Below, one piece after another: positions 62,524 through 64,000 of a DNA stretch of 64,000 bases. Where the stretch lies: positions 27,293 to 91,292 of the forward strand of contig NZ_JAKRYL010000018.1 of NCBI RefSeq assembly GCF_023555415.1, read 5' to 3'. The stretch comes from Halalkalibacter alkaliphilus (GTDB lineage: Bacteria; Bacillota; Bacilli; Bacillales; Bacillaceae_D). The notes under the pieces were generated by a model. It was not told the origin of the DNA, made no database searches, and saw only the letters and a list, made by a program, of their open reading frames with translations. The translations under genes and the position numbers were made by a program. The stretch's first letter is position 1, and the number at the start of each line of letters is the position of its first letter.

Positions 62524-63282
62524 TTGAGAAACTCCAAACCAATTATCGGTATAACCAGTACCGTGGTTAATCATAATCAAATTCGCAGTATTAATTTACA
62601 TGAAAAGTTTATTCGTGCGGTAATAGATGGTGGTGGGGTGCCTATTGTCATTCCAATAGGCACAGTTGAGTTAGCAGAAGAGTGGGTATCTGTATGTGAT
62701 GGCATTATATTAAGCAATGGTGAAGATATTGATCCGCATTCGTACGGTGCAGCCCCTGATCCTAAAATCCAAAAAACATATGGAAGACGCGACCAACTGG
62801 AAATAGAGATTGTAAGACAAGCGCTAAAACATAACAGGCCTATTTTAGGAATTTGTAGAGGGATCACTATGTTAAATGTCGCATTAGGCGGGACTGTTAT
62901 TCAAGATATCGAAAAATTTAATCCAACTGCAATGAATCACTACCAACAAGCTGAACGGTCAGAGCCGACTCACGAAGTTTCAATTTCTGAAAGTAGCAGG
63001 CTATATAAAATGATCAACACTAAGAACATCCGGGTTAACAGTATGCATCACCAGTCAATCGATCAACTATCAACCGATCTTACACAAGTAGCTATGTCAG
63101 CAGATGGTGTCATTGAAGCAGTAGAGGGAGTAAGAAAACATCCTTTACTATTAGGGATTCAATGGCATCCGGAAGAAATGGCGACTGAAGATGTAAGAAT
63201 GCAACAAATTTTTACAGACTTTATCGCTGAGTGCAGGGTTGCAAACAGTGATTTCATAACAGGAAGTGATGGAAGTGAGTAA
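62524..63282 (+). CDS. Class I glutamine amidotransferase, PuuD type (gamma-glutamyl hydrolase)
   Basis: 252 residues from the TTG at 62524; the start is uncertain, since the frame runs 38 codons upstream and the ribosome site (GGGAG) is 11 bases off. Peptidase C26 family: nucleophile Cys in GICRGITMLNVALGG, the His/Glu pair in GIQWHPEEM, and NGEDIDPHSYG near residue 75. It hydrolyses gamma-glutamyl amides such as gamma-glutamyl-GABA. The end overlaps the next gene, which may have a related gamma-glutamyl function. Confidence 0.85.
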   Translation: MRNSKPIIGITSTVVNHNQIRSINLHEKFIRAVIDGGGVPIVIPIGTVELAEEWVSVCDGIILSNGEDIDPHSYGAAPDPKIQKTYGRRDQLEIEIVRQALKHNRPILGICRGITMLNVALGGTVIQDIEKFNPTAMNHYQQAERSEPTHEVSISESSRLYKMINTKNIRVNSMHHQSIDQLSTDLTQVAMSADGVIEAVEGVRKHPLLLGIQWHPEEMATEDVRMQQIFTDFIAECRVANSDFITGSDGSE

Positions 63283-63901
63283 TGGTAAGAAATATGTTTG
63301 GTACGCGAGTTATGGTTCTAACTTAAGTAGAGAACGATTTTTATGTTATATCCTAGGTGGAAAACCTGAAGGCTCAGAAAAAGTGGAAGTGGGGTGTAGA
63401 GACAAGTCACTTCCACTAGATGAGGCAACATTTATTATGAATTACCCTTTATATTTTGCTAAGAACTCTAAGCGGTGGCAAAATCAAGGGGTTGGATTTA
63501 TTGGATTAACAAAAGTCCCACAATACAAAACATATAGCAGAAAGTATTTAATTACGGAAGAACAATTTATGGATGTGGTAAAGCAAGAAAATAACGGCCT
63601 TGAATTAGACATTAACCTAGAGAGAGTAGAATCAAATAGATATGAAACACTTCGAGATTCTTGGTACGGGACAATCTTATTTCTAGGAAAAGAAGACGGG
63701 ATACCTATCTATACTTTTACAGCTGATTGGGATTTAGATGTTCCATTTTCCAAACCTTCTAATGAATACCTAAGTATGATTATTGAAGGGTTAAAACAAT
63801 ATGTTAAAATAAGCAATGAAGAAATCATAGATTATTTACTATTAAAACCTGGGGTAGATGGAAACTACTCTAAAGCGGAAATTGAAAAACTGATTACCTA
63901 A
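63269..63901 (+). CDS. Gamma-glutamylcyclotransferase-like protein
   Basis: 210 residues; its start overlaps the amidotransferase stop by 14 bases and is uncertain (GTG at 63266 or 63278 are alternatives). The N-terminal YASYGSNLSRERF is the substrate-binding loop of the GGCT-like fold. The catalytic Glu usually follows about 60 residues later and is not obvious. Coupling with a gamma-glutamyl hydrolase supports a link to gamma-glutamyl compounds, by inference. Confidence 0.7.
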   Translation: MEVSNGKKYVWYASYGSNLSRERFLCYILGGKPEGSEKVEVGCRDKSLPLDEATFIMNYPLYFAKNSKRWQNQGVGFIGLTKVPQYKTYSRKYLITEEQFMDVVKQENNGLELDINLERVESNRYETLRDSWYGTILFLGKEDGIPIYTFTADWDLDVPFSKPSNEYLSMIIEGLKQYVKISNEEIIDYLLLKPGVDGNYSKAEIEKLIT

Positions 63902-63923
63902 CTAAAAGTTGAATCATTTTTTT

Positions 63924-63997
63924 AGAACTGTCCCAAAGTCCGGAACAAAGATGAGGGGTGTCTCAAATGGTCAAAAACAGACCTTTTGAGACACCCC
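63924..63997 (+). repeat. Dispersed repeat, short copy D
   Basis: It has CTGTCCCAAAGTCCGGAACA, then directly hairpin 2 (GGGGTGTCTCAAATGGTC / GACCTTTTGAGACACCCC) with the conserved GGTCAAAAACAGACC apex. Hairpin 1 is missing, as in copy C. It ends at the window edge and can terminate the preceding operon. Confidence 0.8.
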
Positions 63998-64000
63998 TTT

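Noticed and set aside
1..64000. CRISPR arrays, tRNA or rRNA genes, complete insertion sequences, prophage
   Set aside because: I looked for regularly spaced repeats, tRNA arms, rRNA blocks and transposase motifs, and found none.

Overview
The window comes from an AT-rich, endospore-forming Bacillaceae chromosome. The evidence is an alpha/beta-type SASP gene with a sigma-G-type promoter, a cotJABC operon, remnants of spoIIP and a cwlJ-like gene, a class B RNase P RNA, a CIRCE operator, AGGAGG-type ribosome sites with frequent TTG/GTG starts, and lipoprotein and Tat-like signals typical of low-GC Gram-positives. I saw no rRNA, tRNA, CRISPR array or complete insertion sequence.

Layout. 0-12 kb holds small hypothetical, lipoprotein and spore genes, an OFA-type MFS transporter, a DEDD exonuclease, a TRM11-like methyltransferase and cotJABC. 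12-17.3 kb is a decayed stretch with a frameshifted cortex-hydrolase gene, a minus-strand pseudogene and a spoIIP remnant. Inside it lies an intact module: a c-di-GMP-I riboswitch with its own terminator, then WxL / DUF916-DUF3324 / WxL surface genes, followed by a structured, probably non-coding element. 17.2-22.1 kb carries rnpB, htpG behind CIRCE, a two-domain sulfurtransferase and yajQ.

22.2-29.3 kb is a redox island: an Mrp ATPase, an Fnr-like regulator with a C-terminal cysteine cluster, a MobA-like protein with a lost nucleotide-binding loop, and a five-gene operon. That operon encodes a b-type membrane subunit, an Mo-bisPGD catalytic subunit, a four-cluster ferredoxin, a Rieske protein and a small membrane protein. 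Perfect TGTGA-N6-TCACA boxes lie before mrp, between fnr and mobA, before the operon, and before the OFA transporter at 6 kb. A second Fnr paralog and a NarK-type transporter at 46.6-48.9 kb may belong to the same physiology.

30-46.3 kb is a carboxylic-acid uptake and degradation region: a TRAP transporter, three acyl-CoA ligases (one split by a 4-bp duplication), a dehydrogenase/hydratase fusion, two thiolases, a thioesterase and a PucR-type activator, with cre-like CcpA sites in front of several units. No acyl-CoA dehydrogenase is present.

49-64 kb is housekeeping and stress: endonuclease IV, methionine sulfoxide reductases, an AbrB-type permease, a Dabb protein, SelO, a Nat-like ABC exporter, an alkyltransferase-like protein, an aldo/keto reductase, flotillin, an aminotransferase and a glutamine amidotransferase. 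The strongest find is at 49.9 kb: an MsrA gene with a single in-frame UGA exactly at the catalytic cysteine and a hairpin 3' of it that fits a bacterial SECIS. It is followed by an MsrA-MsrB fusion whose MsrA cysteine is histidine. A family of two-hairpin repeats with changed but still paired stems is scattered between genes, mainly from 38 to 64 kb.
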